Source: CAVUWL01 sp963787415
GTDB taxonomy: Bacteria; Actinomycetota; Thermoleophilia; Solirubrobacterales; 70-9
Assembly: GCA_963787415.1 (NCBI GenBank)
Contig: CAWBCO010000002.1
Coordinates: 682,001-746,000 of the forward strand
DNA length: 64,000 nt
Direction: 5' to 3'
In this document: piece by piece, positions 25,204-34,399 of the stretch
Layout: the number at the start of each line of letters is the position of its first letter
Position numbering within the stretch: the stretch's first letter is position 1
Made by a program: the position numbers and the translations under genes
The notes under the pieces: generated by a model
Told to the model about the DNA's origin: nothing
The model's database searches: none
The model's input: the letters and a program-made list of their open reading frames with translations, nothing else

Positions 25204-26345
25204 GCAAGGCAAACGGAAATGGCAACGGTGCTGTCGTCGATCTGGCGAGTGCGCTGGCGCGAATCGAGCGACAGTTCGGTGAGGGCTCGGTGATCTCGCC
25301 GAGCGAGAGCGGGTTGCCCGAGGTCGAGGCGATCTCGACCGGGGCGCTCTCTCTGGACCTGGCGCTCGGAGTCGGCGGGGTGCCGAGGGGCCGGGTTGTC
25401 GAGGTCTACGGGCCCGAGTCCTCCGGCAAGACGACGCTTGCCTACCACGTGATCGCCGAGGCGCAGCGAGTGGGCGGACGGTGCGCGTTCATCGACGCGG
25501 AGCACGCAATGGACCCGGCCTATGCCGCCGCGATCGGCGTCGAAATGGATGAGCTGCTGCTCTCTCAGCCCGACTGGGGCGAGCAGGCTCTGGAGATCGT
25601 CGACCTGCTGGTGCGATCCGGAGATGTTGCGCTGGTGGTGGTTGACTCGGTGGCGGCCCTGGTGCCGAAAGCGGAGCTGGAGGGCCAGATGGGCGATCAG
25701 ACCGTCGGCCTGCAAGCGCGAATGATGAGTCAGGCGCTGCGCAAGCTGGCCGGCAACCTGCGCCAGAGCAACGCGACCTGTCTTTTCACCAACCAGCTGC
25801 GCGAGCGGATCGGTGTGATCTACGGACCGAAAGAGACTCAGCCTGGTGGGCGAGCGCTGAAGTTCTACGCCTCTCAGCGGCTCGACATCCGCCGCGTCGA
25901 GACGCTCAAGGACGGGGATGACGCGGTCGGCAACCGGGTGCGGGTCAAGGTCGCCAAGAACAAGGTTGCGGCGCCGTTCGGAGTGGCAGAGTTCGACATC
26001 GACTTTGGCCGGGGGATCTCCCAGGTCGGCTGCGTGCTTGACCTCGGGGTCGAGCACAGGGTGATCGAGCGGCGGGGAGCGTTCTTCGCCTACGGCGATG
26101 AGCGCCTCGGGCAGGGCCGGGCGAAGGCGAAGGCCACGTTGGAGGGGCGGCCGGAGCTGGTCGAGGCGATCGCCCACGAGGTGCGGGAGCGAGTGGAAGG
26201 TAGCGGCGCTGGGGCTGTGAGCTCTGAGGCGAGCGGCGAGCCGTCAGCGACGCAGGCCGCTGAGGAACCGTGCCGCGGATCCACCGAGCCCTCAGGCGAG
26301 GAGGCAGCCAACGAAAGCGATGAGCGGAGCCTGGTCTCCGTGTAA
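25200..26345 (+). CDS. recA: RecA recombinase, element-borne
   Basis: 381 residues. Walker A is GPESSGKTTL (71-80), then AFIDAEHAMDP, Walker B LVVVDSVAALVPKAELEGQMGD, the L2-region motif FTNQLRERIG and GGRALKFYASQRLDIRR. RecA forms filaments on single-stranded DNA for strand exchange and SOS co-protease activity. It departs from canonical RecA at conserved places (QPDWGEQ for QPDTGEQ, FTNQ for the usual F-I/L-NQ, YGPKETQPGG), and the C-terminal tail is Ser/Glu/Ala-rich and unlike typical tails. The start overlaps the HNH gene. Location between recombinases, SSB and relaxase suggests a second RecA carried by the element. Confidence 0.88.
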   Translation: MSKANGNGNGAVVDLASALARIERQFGEGSVISPSESGLPEVEAISTGALSLDLALGVGGVPRGRVVEVYGPESSGKTTLAYHVIAEAQRVGGRCAFIDAEHAMDPAYAAAIGVEMDELLLSQPDWGEQALEIVDLLVRSGDVALVVVDSVAALVPKAELEGQMGDQTVGLQARMMSQALRKLAGNLRQSNATCLFTNQLRERIGVIYGPKETQPGGRALKFYASQRLDIRRVETLKDGDDAVGNRVRVKVAKNKVAAPFGVAEFDIDFGRGISQVGCVLDLGVEHRVIERRGAFFAYGDERLGQGRAKAKATLEGRPELVEAIAHEVRERVEGSGAGAVSSEASGEPSATQAAEEPCRGSTEPSGEEAANESDERSLVSV

Positions 26346-26455
26346 CGGCAGGTGGCGATCGGGTCGGCACGAGGTTTGGGGGTGCGAGACGCTCGCAGAC
26401 TGAATGAGCTGGAAGTTGTGACTTGTCTTGTTCGGAGCCCCCGAGAAGACCCAGC

Positions 26456-26794
26456 TCAAGCGGACTCGATCGTCACTGTGGCGCCAAAGGGAAGGTGGAG
26501 CTCCAGCCAGCTCGGACCGGACCCGGCGCTGCCACCGAGGAACGTTTCCACATCGGCGGGGTCGAGGAAGAGCCCAGCTCCGGCGTCAAAGACAATCCGC
26601 ACTGCCGTGTCATCGGGCGGCAGCGTCTGGACCGAGTCAAGCTCTCCCTCGAAGCCGCAGCCGAAGAAGCGCCCGTAGAAGTTGACGATCACCTTGACCT
26701 CTGAACCGATCATTCCCTGCAGGCGCAGGAGCGCGTCGTTGAACTCGATCGGTCGCAGAACCTCCATAGGTGCTAAAGGCTCTGGCCTCAGCAT
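26456..26794 (-). CDS. hypothetical protein
   Basis: 112 residues from ATG 26794 (MLRPEPLAPMEVLRP); MEVL nine codons later is possible. It is an acidic, beta-rich protein with GSEVKVIVNFYGRFFGCGFEGEL, DDTAVRIVFDAGAGLFLDPADV and WLELHLPFGATVTIESA, compatible with a small barrel. I do not recognise the family. The ATG overlaps the stop of the sigma factor gene (ATGCTGA), so the two are probably translated together and may be functionally linked. Confidence 0.55.
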   Translation of the reverse strand: MLRPEPLAPMEVLRPIEFNDALLRLQGMIGSEVKVIVNFYGRFFGCGFEGELDSVQTLPPDDTAVRIVFDAGAGLFLDPADVETFLGGSAGSGPSWLELHLPFGATVTIESA

Positions 26795-27354
26795 CTGTCC
26801 CCCCTCCCCAGCTGATCCCTCACCCGCGCTCGGCCCTCCCTTATGCAACGGCCGACCTTGGTGGCACTCCATCCGCGCAGCTCGGTGATCTCCTCGTAGG
26901 TGCAACCAAAGCCAAGCAGAATCAGCGCCGTGCGCTCGTCAGGCTTCAGTTGCGCGATCGCCTCGACCACCCGGGCCGTCTCCTCGGAGCGCTCAGTCAG
27001 CTCGGGCGGCCCGATCCGTTCCTCCCTCACAACGATCGCCGGGTCCTCGCCGGCCTGCTCGATTGGAACCACCTGAGAGCGGTCTTCGCGCAACCGCGCT
27101 CGCCGCGTGATCGCCCAGGCACACCGTTTGGCGACGACCTGCATCCAACGCAAAGCATCTTCACCCTGCCGGCCGTCGTAGTAGCGAAGAAACTGGACGC
27201 AGGCATCGCTCAGCGCATCCTCCGCGTCCTGCCGGCGCCGGGAGTGCAAGCGCACCTGGCGCAGCAGCCGATCGCGCTCGGAGTGAAGAAGCTGATCGAG
27301 AATCTGTGCTCGGGCCTCGGCCTGGTTTCTCGGGCTCTGTGGCTGGAGGGCCAT
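26788..27354 (-). CDS. ECF-like RNA polymerase sigma factor
   Basis: 188 residues. Region 2 is seen in RRRQDAEDALSDACVQFLRYYDG...RWMQVVAKRCAWAITRRARL and region 4 in VVEAIAQLKPDERTALILLGFGCTYEEITELRGWSATKVGRCIREGRARVRDQL with its helix-turn-helix. Region 3 is absent, as in ECF sigma factors. It would direct RNA polymerase to a small set of promoters, perhaps of the element. No anti-sigma gene is recognisable next to it. It lies just downstream of the relaxase gene on the same strand. Confidence 0.8.
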   Translation of the reverse strand: MALQPQSPRNQAEARAQILDQLLHSERDRLLRQVRLHSRRRQDAEDALSDACVQFLRYYDGRQGEDALRWMQVVAKRCAWAITRRARLREDRSQVVPIEQAGEDPAIVVREERIGPPELTERSEETARVVEAIAQLKPDERTALILLGFGCTYEEITELRGWSATKVGRCIREGRARVRDQLGRGDRC

Positions 27355-27432
27355 GCGGCCGCCCCCGCACGCGAAGCGTGCGACCCTGCGGCTCGCGTGG
27401 CTCCCGGCCGCCGCCCGGTTATCGGCTCTGTC

Positions 27433-30400
27433 TCAGCGCCCGATAGAGATGGAGCGCTCGGCGCTTCGCGGCCGCTCCTGGCCAAGGTCCTGCTGGATAC
27501 GGGCCAGCCGCAGCTCGGCCGCCCTTCTCTCCGCCTCGCCCGTCCTTGGACCAAGCGGTTTGCCATCGCGCGAAGCGATCCCGTGCCGGTGCCGGAAGGC
27601 GTAGATCAGATCGACCCCTTCGTTCCAAAGCGCCGCCCTGGTGGGATCGGCGGGCCTGGTACCGAGGGTCTCCTCGATCAACCTGGAGGGCTGGAGTCGC
27701 TCGGCGGCCACCTCGCGGCGGCGCAGCTGCTCCAGACGCTCGCCGATCAGGGCCAGCTCGGAGCGCTCGGCGTCGCTCAGCCCGGCGGGGCGGCGGGAAT
27801 CGATCGCGACTTCGACCGCAAGTGTGTCGCGCTCGTCGCGTAGGCGGCCGAGCTGTTGGAAGGCTAGGCGCTGGGTGCTCTCGATTCGCGCCAACTCGCC
27901 GCGATCGGGACGGCGTTCGGCTGAGAGCGCCTCGCGCTTCGCGGCCAACTCGGCGAGGCGGGCGTTGCCCCCGGCAAGCCGGCGCTCCACGGCGTCGAGT
28001 CGCTGCTTGAGAGGCGAGGGCTCCTTCTCACTAGCAAGTCGCCGCTCCAACTCGGTGCGACGCTTGATCAGCTCGAAGGCCGGCTGCGCCTCAAGGCGTT
28101 TGCGGGCGGCGACTTCGACCGCGGCGAACTCCCCAGCAGATCGCTCGGCACCGGCTCGCAGCTCGTGGGCTGAGTCCTCGATCTCCCGGGTGCCGGGCCC
28201 GAGCTCAGGGTCGGTCAGCTCGGAGGCTGCGACGCCGTAGGCGGTGGTGGCTCCGCGGGCGCGGGAAACCGCGACGAGGAAGTCCTCGCGGCTGATCCCA
28301 GGGTCGAGCAAGGCGAAGGCGGAGTCGAAGGTCTTTGACTCGGTGGCGTAGGTCGTAAGCGCATAGGCATGCTGGATCGCGGGCTCGCCGGAGGGAGTGC
28401 GGCGCTCCAGGTAGTCGCGGTCGAGGATGACGCTGCGCTCGTCGCCGCCAACCCGCTGCAATTCAACGCATTGCCTCTCCTGATCGACTGCGATCACCGC
28501 CCAGCGCTCGCGGTTGGATACCTCGGGGGTGTTGATCCGGGTGACGACACGGTCGCCGATAGCGAACTCCCGCCCGGCTACGGTCAGAGCCCCCTCCCCC
28601 ACCCCGCGCTCGACGGCGAGGATCTCCCGTGCCTTCGCGTTCAGCTCGGCGACGTCGCGACCGCGGCGGGCGATCATCACCGCGTCCTCGCCGGCGCTGT
28701 AGCGCTCGTGCCAGTCGAGGACGAGCGCATCGAGGGCCTCTGGCAAGGCGTCGGCGATCACCAGCCGCTCTTTTGAGCGCAAGAGGTCGAGCGCATCTGA
28801 GCCGCGGCCCTCGTGGGCAAGCTCGACGATGCGGCGGTCAAGCGGGTCGCGCTGGCGGCGGATCTCGGTGAGGACGGCAGGCTCGATCACCTTGGTCAGG
28901 TGCCCGTAGAGACCACCGGGACCAACCGCTCCGATCTGGCGCGGGTCGCCGATCGCCACCAGCTTGCCCTCGCACTGCACAGTCAGCGCGGCGAGAGCCG
29001 CGGCATGCGGAGTCGAGGTAGTGCTCGACTCGTCCATGACGATCACGGTGCCGGGCGCGAGCGGGCGGTGGCCGGCCTCAATCGCCTCGGCGGTGCGGAT
29101 CAGGAGCGCGGTGATCGAGGTGGCGGGGACTCCCGCATCGCTCAGCTCGCCCGAGGCGCTGCGCGCGGTGGCGACCCCGATTACCGGATGCCCCGCCGCC
29201 ACCCAAGCCTCGCGCGCGGCAGCGAGGGCGGTGGTCTTGCCGCTGCCCGGCAGCGCAGCGACCGGGACGATGCGCTCGCCGCCGCTGGTGAGGCGACGAA
29301 CCATCTCGGCCTGCTCGGCGCTCAGGTAGCTATGGCGTGCGAGAACGGCGGCGAGGGTCGCCTCATCCACCACGCCGACGCCTGCCTTCTGTCCCTCGCG
29401 GGCCGTCTTCACGAAGCGCTGCTCCAGCTCCCAGAGGCGCGGGGTCGTGTAGTAGGTGGAGTCGATCGCATCGGCGCCACGGTGGATCTCGATCAGCCGC
29501 TCGCTGCCGAGCAGACCGTCGACGGCGCGATCGAGTGCAACGGCGTCCGCTCCCTCGGGGAGCTGGTTGGCAAGGGCGCAGAGCAGGTCGCGGCGGTCGA
29601 AGTGGGAGTGGGTGGCCTCCAGCTCGGCGACGGCTCGATCGATCTCGGCAGCGCTGATCTGGCGCGGCTCACGGCGAACGGCCGAGCGCAGTAGCCCGTC
29701 AATCGAGTCAGGGGTGAGGTTGAACTCGGCAGCGCGGGCGATCCACTCCGAGCGCTGGGTATCGGGGTCGACGCCGTAGTCCTTGGCATCGCGAGTTCTG
29801 TAGGCGGCGACTTCGGCGGCTGCAGCGGAGGTCGTGCCGCGCTCGGCCATCGCCTCGACGATCTCGGCCCGGCGTTGGGAGAAGTGATCGATCGCGGTGC
29901 GCTCGATCCCGACGAGATCGGCGTAGCCGTTGTGGACCGGGTGCCACTGCAGTCCAAGCTCGCGGGTGACGTTTGCGCGAAGCGCCGCCTGGTAGACGTG
30001 GCCAGCCGCCTTGGCCTGGCGCCAGAAGGGGGTGCGGCCCTTCGGCGCGGCGAGGCTGAGCCAATGGCCGTCGGAGGCCGCGCGGGTCAGGTTGGCGGTG
30101 ACGAGGTGAGTGTGGAGAGCTGGATCGCCGGCGCGCGAGGAACGATGACGAAAGGCCATCGCGACGAGGCCTCTGCCGCGCTCGATCGTCTTCCCCCCGC
30201 GCCGCGCTGCACGAAGCAGGCATGGCGCTCCAGGTAGGAGACCCCCTCGGCGACCGCTGCGTCGTGGGCGCGCAGGACCGCGGCGCGGACCTCGGGGGAG
30301 CCGACCGCGTAGAGCAGGGACACCGACTTCGGCGCGGCGAAGCGGACGTCGTAGCCGAGGATCGGTTCCACGCGCCGCTCGCGCCCGCTCGCATCGACGA

Positions 30401-30638
30401 AGGTTCGCGGCTCGTGGCGGCGCACCAGGACTTCGCCGGTGACCGGGTGCTTGCCGGCGAGGATGGCGGCGTATTGGTCGCGGTCGACCTCACCCTCGAG
30501 GCCGAGTTCGGCCGCCAACTGGCCCATCCACTCCCCCGGCGCCTCACCCGGTTTCGTGTAGTAGTCCTCGCCGCCTTCGGCTACCGCCTCGATCCAGTAA
30601 TTGGCATTTCGTCGGCCGATCTTCGTCACTCCCACCAT
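27433..30638 (-). pseudogene. TrwC/TraA-type conjugative relaxase-helicase, one frameshift
   Basis: About 1068 residues when joined. The N-terminal part (30638 down) has the MobF relaxase start MVGVTKIGRRNANYWIEAVAEGGEDYYTKPGE, with candidate catalytic tyrosines, and YDVRFAAPKSVSLLYA. The frame breaks near 30195 in a run of six G (minus strand), where one more G restores it. The second part continues VAMAFRHRSSRAGDPALHTHLVTAN, the histidine metal triad, then helicase motifs: Walker A ALPGSGKTTA, Walker B TVIVMDES, GDPRQIG. A C-terminal coiled coil follows. The enzyme nicks oriT and unwinds the transferred strand. One homopolymer loss is a typical sequencing error, so the gene may be intact. 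Confidence 0.85.
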
Positions 30639-30685
30639 CGCCCTCGTTGTCCGCCGCGGGGGCGCGTTGCATCGGGCGAACTGCC

Positions 30686-30892
30686 GAGTTCCCAGTGTGT
30701 CGGGCTTCGGGGTTTGGGTTTTGGGGACGCTGCTTGGGAGACCAGGAAGGGTCTTGTGGGCTGCGCTGGCTGGCTTTAATGGCTTGGGGTCTGGGAGCTT
30801 TGTGTTGGCCTTGGGCTCTTGGCTTTGTTTCTTTTCTTTGGCTTTTGGCTTTGGGTTCTGGCTTAAGTTTTTGGTGGTTTGTCTTCTCGCGG
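30686..30892. other. strongly G/T-rich tract upstream of the relaxase, candidate oriT region
   Basis: About 200 nt on the plus strand are dominated by G and T with repeated TTGGCTTT / TTGGGTT / GGTCTGGG words, so the minus strand is A/C-rich. The strand bias and low GC are unlike anything else in the window. It lies between divergent-facing flanks, directly upstream of the relaxase start at 30638, the usual place for oriT or the relaxase promoter. A plus-strand frame (30601-31032) crosses it but reads as low-complexity Gly/Phe/Leu and is not called. Confidence 0.4.
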
Positions 30893-30948
30893 ACCGACGC
30901 CAGCAGCGCTCGATCGCTTCAGCGGTGAGTGAGCACCAAGGCCGCGGG

Positions 30949-31437
30949 CTACGCGCGGCTGGCGCGGCGGTCCACCGCTACGAGGATCCGGCGGGTGACG
31001 AGAACGTGAATTCGGCTGCCAATCACAAGTGACTTGTAGATCGTGCCCTTCACGCCGGGGAACTCAGCGCGGGTCTCAGCCCGCAGTCGGGTTCTGCGGT
31101 CCTCGTCAAGTTCCTCAAGGGTGAAACTCAGCGCGTAGCGCGAGTAGCGATGGCTGCCGAGGAGCACCAGCCTGTGTGGGGCGGAAACCTCGGCGACGTG
31201 AAAGCCGGGCAGGGTCGACCCGGGGGCAAGCGGACGCGACCCGCCTGGCGCGGTATCCGCACAGCCGAGGGCTCGGGTGAATCGCGGGGCAAGGCCCGAG
31301 GAAAAGGAGGCCTCGACAACATGTAGGAGCGAAGCCCAGGTGGCCTGCAGTCCGCGCTCGCTCACAGCGGAGTGCTCATCGATGTGGGGCAACGGGTCTA
31401 ACTCAGATGCGCTCCCGGCATTTTCGGCTTCGCTCAT
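30949..31437 (-). CDS. SRPBCC/DUF2867-like protein
   Basis: 162 residues from ATG 31437 (MSEAENAGSASELDPLPHIDEHSAV). The C-terminal half has a pattern common in START/SRPBCC-like or DUF2867-like proteins: GSTLPGFHVAEVSAPHRLVLLGSHRYSRYALSF, then LDEDRRTRLRAETRAEFPGVKGTIYKSLVIGSRIHVLVTRRIL. Such proteins usually bind a hydrophobic ligand; the substrate here is unknown. The frame is open further upstream to 31923, but it overlaps the SSB gene and is Arg/Ser-rich. Confidence 0.6.
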   Translation of the reverse strand: MSEAENAGSASELDPLPHIDEHSAVSERGLQATWASLLHVVEASFSSGLAPRFTRALGCADTAPGGSRPLAPGSTLPGFHVAEVSAPHRLVLLGSHRYSRYALSFTLEELDEDRRTRLRAETRAEFPGVKGTIYKSLVIGSRIHVLVTRRILVAVDRRASRA

Positions 31438-31594
31438 CTGGTCAATGATGCCTGCACGATCCAAAGAACGATGGGACCGCTTGCACCACCAAGCTTTCAG
31501 CGCGGGCGGCCGCCGCCGGCCTAAAACCACAGCGAGGCCCGGCGCCGCTGGCGCCAGGCTCCATCGCTGCGGGGCTGACTCAGAACGAGATGTC

Positions 31595-31966
31595 CTAGCC
31601 CTCCTCCCCGGACTCCGCGGCCTCGTCCTTCGGAGCGCTACCGAGGAACTGGACCGAGTTGGCGATGATTGAGACGCCCTGGCGCTTGCTGCCGTCCTGG
31701 GCCTCCCACTCGCGGAAGTCCAGGCGCCCCTCGAGTGCCACCGCACGACCCTTGGCGAGGTATTTCGCACAGCTCTCACCCTGGGATCCAAAGACGGTGG
31801 CGTCGAAGTAGTTGGGCTTATCGACCCACTCTCCGCTTGAGCCGTCCTTGCGGCGGGCGTTGACCGCGATCCGTAGCTGACAGACCGAGGTTCCGCCGGG
31901 CGTGTTTCGTAGCTCGGGGTCACGGGTCAGGTTGCCGGTGATGACGACGACGTTGATGTTTTGCAC
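31595..31966 (-). CDS. ssb: single-stranded DNA-binding protein (SSB), copy 2
   Basis: 123 residues from the GTG at 31966, chosen because a near-perfect AAAGGAGG ribosome site lies 7 nt before it. OB fold: NINVVVITGNLTRDPELRNTPGG, CQLRIAVNARRKD, KPNYFDATVFGSQGESCAKYLAKGRAVALEGRLDFREWE. The tail DEAAESGEEG is acidic but very short and lacks the final hydrophobic Pro-Phe tip. It lies in a run of minus-strand transfer-type genes (ArdC-like and small genes), as in conjugative plasmid leading regions, where SSB protects the entering strand. Confidence 0.9.
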   Translation of the reverse strand: MQNINVVVITGNLTRDPELRNTPGGTSVCQLRIAVNARRKDGSSGEWVDKPNYFDATVFGSQGESCAKYLAKGRAVALEGRLDFREWEAQDGSKRQGVSIIANSVQFLGSAPKDEAAESGEEG

Positions 31967-32154
31967 TTCGGGCCTCCTTTGAGAGGTGTTCGGTTTTGAC
32001 GAGCCCAGGTAGGGCGCGCGACCGAAGGTGCGGAACCGCAGCCCGCAAGGGCGCAGGGGAACCCCCCTTGCGGGGGTTGAAGCGCGGGCGGCGCGTGCCA
32101 CTCTGAGGTGAGGAGATCCGGGTCGCCTCTTTGGGGCCGGAGGGTTGGTCAACC

Positions 32155-33069
32155 TCAGTCGGTACCCGAACCGGCACTTGCCCCCAGCGCTGCGTCCTCG
32201 AGCTGCCCAGCCAGTCGGTCGATCAGTTCGGCATAGCGCTCGATCTCCCCGCCCTCGCTCCAACTGGTCAGGTAGGGGACCGAGAAGCCGGCGGTGTCGA
32301 GACCGACCGCTCCGCAGACGGTGTAGGCGACGCACTCCACCACGACCTCCTCCTCGGCGTAGGTGGGCTTCGGGTCCTCATCCAGGCACTCCCAACGCAC
32401 CAACGCGTGAGCCAACTCGTGGATCTCAGTTGCGACCTGGGCATTGGCTGAGAACTCAGGAGAAACGACGTCGACGACGATGCGGAGGGTCCGAGGGTCG
32501 TAGTAGCCCTGGGCCGAGCCGGGTACGGGCTCAGCCGTGACAGGTGAGCCGATTTCAGCACCAAAGCCTGCGAGCGGCTCGAAGAGACTGGCAAGGCCCT
32601 CACCGCCTATCGGTTCGACCGGAGGGTCGAGAACGACCGAGCCGCCGGGGAAATCGGGCAAAGGATCAACTTGGACGCGATCAAAAACCGCGACGAGCCG
32701 GAAGAAGGTACGCGGCCTCTCAGCCGGATCGGCGCCAGCCTGCCTCCACTCTCCCAGTTTCTTGGGCGAAGGCGGACAGGGCGCCCAGATCCGAATCGCG
32801 TGCTCGCCCTTGCGCACGCAGTAGCCGAGCGCGAGCCAGCGACGAAAGCCTGCAACCCGGGTGGCTCCGGGTCGGGCGTGGGCGATCAGGAGTTGGTTGT
32901 GGAAGCTGTAGCGGTGGAAATGACGGCGGACATCGAGCCAGCGCTTCCAGCCCTCGCTTGAACGTAGTTGCTCGATCGCCTCCGCCATCAGCTCACGCTC
33001 GGCGGCTCGCTTCTTGGCTCGATCCTCCTCACTCAAGCTGCGGCGGGCGGGACTCTTCGTTGCGCTCAT
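32155..33069 (-). CDS. ArdC-like antirestriction protein with zincin domain
   Basis: 304 residues from ATG 33069 (MSATKSPARRSLSEED). The N-terminal half resembles the ssDNA-binding ArdC domain (WKRWLDVRRHFHRYSFHNQLLIAHARPGATRVAGFRRWLALGYCVRKGEHAIRIWAP). The C-terminal half is a zincin metallopeptidase with HELAH at 217-221 and a downstream glutamate-rich EEEVVVECVAY. ArdC proteins protect incoming plasmid DNA from host restriction. Length, domain order and zinc motif are complete. Lies between SSB and small plasmid-type genes, consistent with a leading region. Confidence 0.8.
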   Translation of the reverse strand: MSATKSPARRSLSEEDRAKKRAAERELMAEAIEQLRSSEGWKRWLDVRRHFHRYSFHNQLLIAHARPGATRVAGFRRWLALGYCVRKGEHAIRIWAPCPPSPKKLGEWRQAGADPAERPRTFFRLVAVFDRVQVDPLPDFPGGSVVLDPPVEPIGGEGLASLFEPLAGFGAEIGSPVTAEPVPGSAQGYYDPRTLRIVVDVVSPEFSANAQVATEIHELAHALVRWECLDEDPKPTYAEEEVVVECVAYTVCGAVGLDTAGFSVPYLTSWSEGGEIERYAELIDRLAGQLEDAALGASAGSGTD

Positions 33070-33207
33070 GGTCGACTCCTTCGCTTCGCGCCCGCCCCCG
33101 GTGGGCGGGCGATCTGCCGACCGACCGCACGGCGAAGCCGTGCCAAGATCGGGAGGCATCGCGCGCCCGGGCCGGGGTGAGGGGCTCGACGCGAGCGGGT
33201 GCTCTGC

Positions 33208-33471
33208 CTAGCGCCAAGTCGCGCTCGATCCGTATCCCTGCAGCTCGTCTGAGCGGACAGACGCCGCGTCGCCTTGGCGCTCGGCAAGGTCGCGACTGAG
33301 GCGCCGGGTTTCATTCCGGCGCTGCGCGGTGCCGGTGCGCTTGCGACCCTTCAGGCGTTCGATCTCGGCGCTTGCCTGCGCGGCGGTGCTTGGGTAGGCA
33401 AAGGTCTCGCCGCACCTAAGAGCGAGGTCGCGCAGGTATTGCAGCTGCTTGGCAGTGGGCAATGAGGGCAT
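33208..33471 (-). CDS. small DUF3072-like protein
   Basis: 87 residues. The N-terminal block PTAKQLQYLRDLALRCGETFAYPSTAAQASAEIERL is typical of small actinobacterial proteins in which a tRNA- or DNA-associated helical motif is repeated near plasmid genes. The remainder is basic (RKRTGTAQRRNETRRLSRDLAERQG). Function unknown. Its stop is 138 nt before the ArdC-like start, same strand. Confidence 0.6.
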   Translation of the reverse strand: MPSLPTAKQLQYLRDLALRCGETFAYPSTAAQASAEIERLKGRKRTGTAQRRNETRRLSRDLAERQGDAASVRSDELQGYGSSATWR

Positions 33472-33485
33472 CCGGTCCGCTTCTC

Positions 33486-33782
33486 TCAGTTCTCGCGAGG
33501 GATATGGGCAAACACCCGCTCGATCGCCTCGTGGCTCATCGGGCAGGCGCCGAGGCGCTTGGCTTGGCGTTGGTAATCGGCGATCAAAATCGCCAGCTCC
33601 GCCTTGGAATCGAAGCCCGCCTCGACGAAGTAACGGCGGCCTCGGCCGCTACGAGGACAGTCGAATACGTGCACCTCGCCGTCGATGCGGCGGCCGATCA
33701 GGGCTCGCTCACCGGCGGGAGTCTTGTAGCGGCCGACCTCGACCGGCTGGCCGGTCCTGCTCTGCGTTGCGGTTGCGTTCAT
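33486..33782 (-). CDS. small hypothetical protein of plasmid-type operon
   Basis: 98 residues starting MNATATQSRTGQPVEVGRY. It contains TPAGERALIGRRIDGEVHVFDCP, RRYFVEAGFDSKAELAILIADYQRQAKRLG and a C-terminal SHEAIERVFAH. I do not recognise a family beyond similarity in style to small proteins accompanying actinobacterial relaxase regions. It lies 14 nt upstream of the next minus-strand gene, so they are probably one operon. The 295 nt upstream (33783-34077) show no gene. Confidence 0.55.
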   Translation of the reverse strand: MNATATQSRTGQPVEVGRYKTPAGERALIGRRIDGEVHVFDCPRSGRGRRYFVEAGFDSKAELAILIADYQRQAKRLGACPMSHEAIERVFAHIPREN

Positions 33783-34077
33783 CGCGTCCTCCTGGGCTCG
33801 TTGACGGAAGTCGTCGAGCCGATCGGCAGCGGTCTGAGGCGGGGCGGAACCCGAGCGTCAGCGAGGGCGCTTCAGCGAGGCGCTGCGGAGCAGATGCCTT
33901 GCAGCACCGCCGACCGCTGCCAGACTCGGGGCGGCGTCCGGAGAGCTCAGGGGCGACTCGAATCAGCTGGCATGAAGCGAGTAGGCTCGATGTCCAGCCG
34001 TACGTCGGGCCCTCTCCATCTCTCTCCTCCCTGCGCGGACTGGACGGCACCCCTGAGAGGCATGAGATTGGACCTTC

Positions 34078-34371
34078 ATGGAGCAACGACGGGACGGCCT
34101 GCTGACGCTACGCAGCTCTTACGCCGGATCTGCCTATCGAATGACGTTAAGCGGTGAGCTGGACCTCGAAAACGTGGAGAGCTTCGCGGCGGAGATCACC
34201 CGGATGGAGGACTCCGGTGCTGTGGAGACCGTTATCGACCTGAGCCACCTCGAGTTCATCGACTCCAGCGGAATGGCCTCACTGGCCAGGGCGGGGAGGC
34301 ATTTTCAAGCGGACGGCCGGCATTTGCGCCTGCTCGGGAAGCCGCGGCGGTTTAACGCGCCAGCAAGGTAG
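34078..34371 (+). CDS. STAS-domain anti-sigma factor antagonist-like protein
   Basis: 97 residues, ATG at 34078. STAS features: MTLSGELDLENVESFAAEI, VIDLSHLEFIDSSGMASLARA with the phosphorylatable serine in DSSGM, and RHLRLLG. STAS antagonists bind anti-sigma factors and are switched off by phosphorylation. The protein is short for the family: the last helix expected after the LRLLGKP strand is replaced by RRFNAPAR, so the 3' end may be frameshifted. No partner kinase is nearby; the sigma factor at 26788-27354 is a distant candidate. Confidence 0.7.
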   Translation: MEQRRDGLLTLRSSYAGSAYRMTLSGELDLENVESFAAEITRMEDSGAVETVIDLSHLEFIDSSGMASLARAGRHFQADGRHLRLLGKPRRFNAPAR

Positions 34372-34399
34372 GCCATGTCAACCTCGGCGACTGAGTGCG

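Noticed and set aside
25128..26177. 349-codon minus-strand frame
   Set aside because: Antisense of recA.
30601..31032. 143-codon plus-strand frame with Phe/Leu/Gly-rich part
   Set aside because: Result of the G/T-rich tract; low complexity, no ribosome site.
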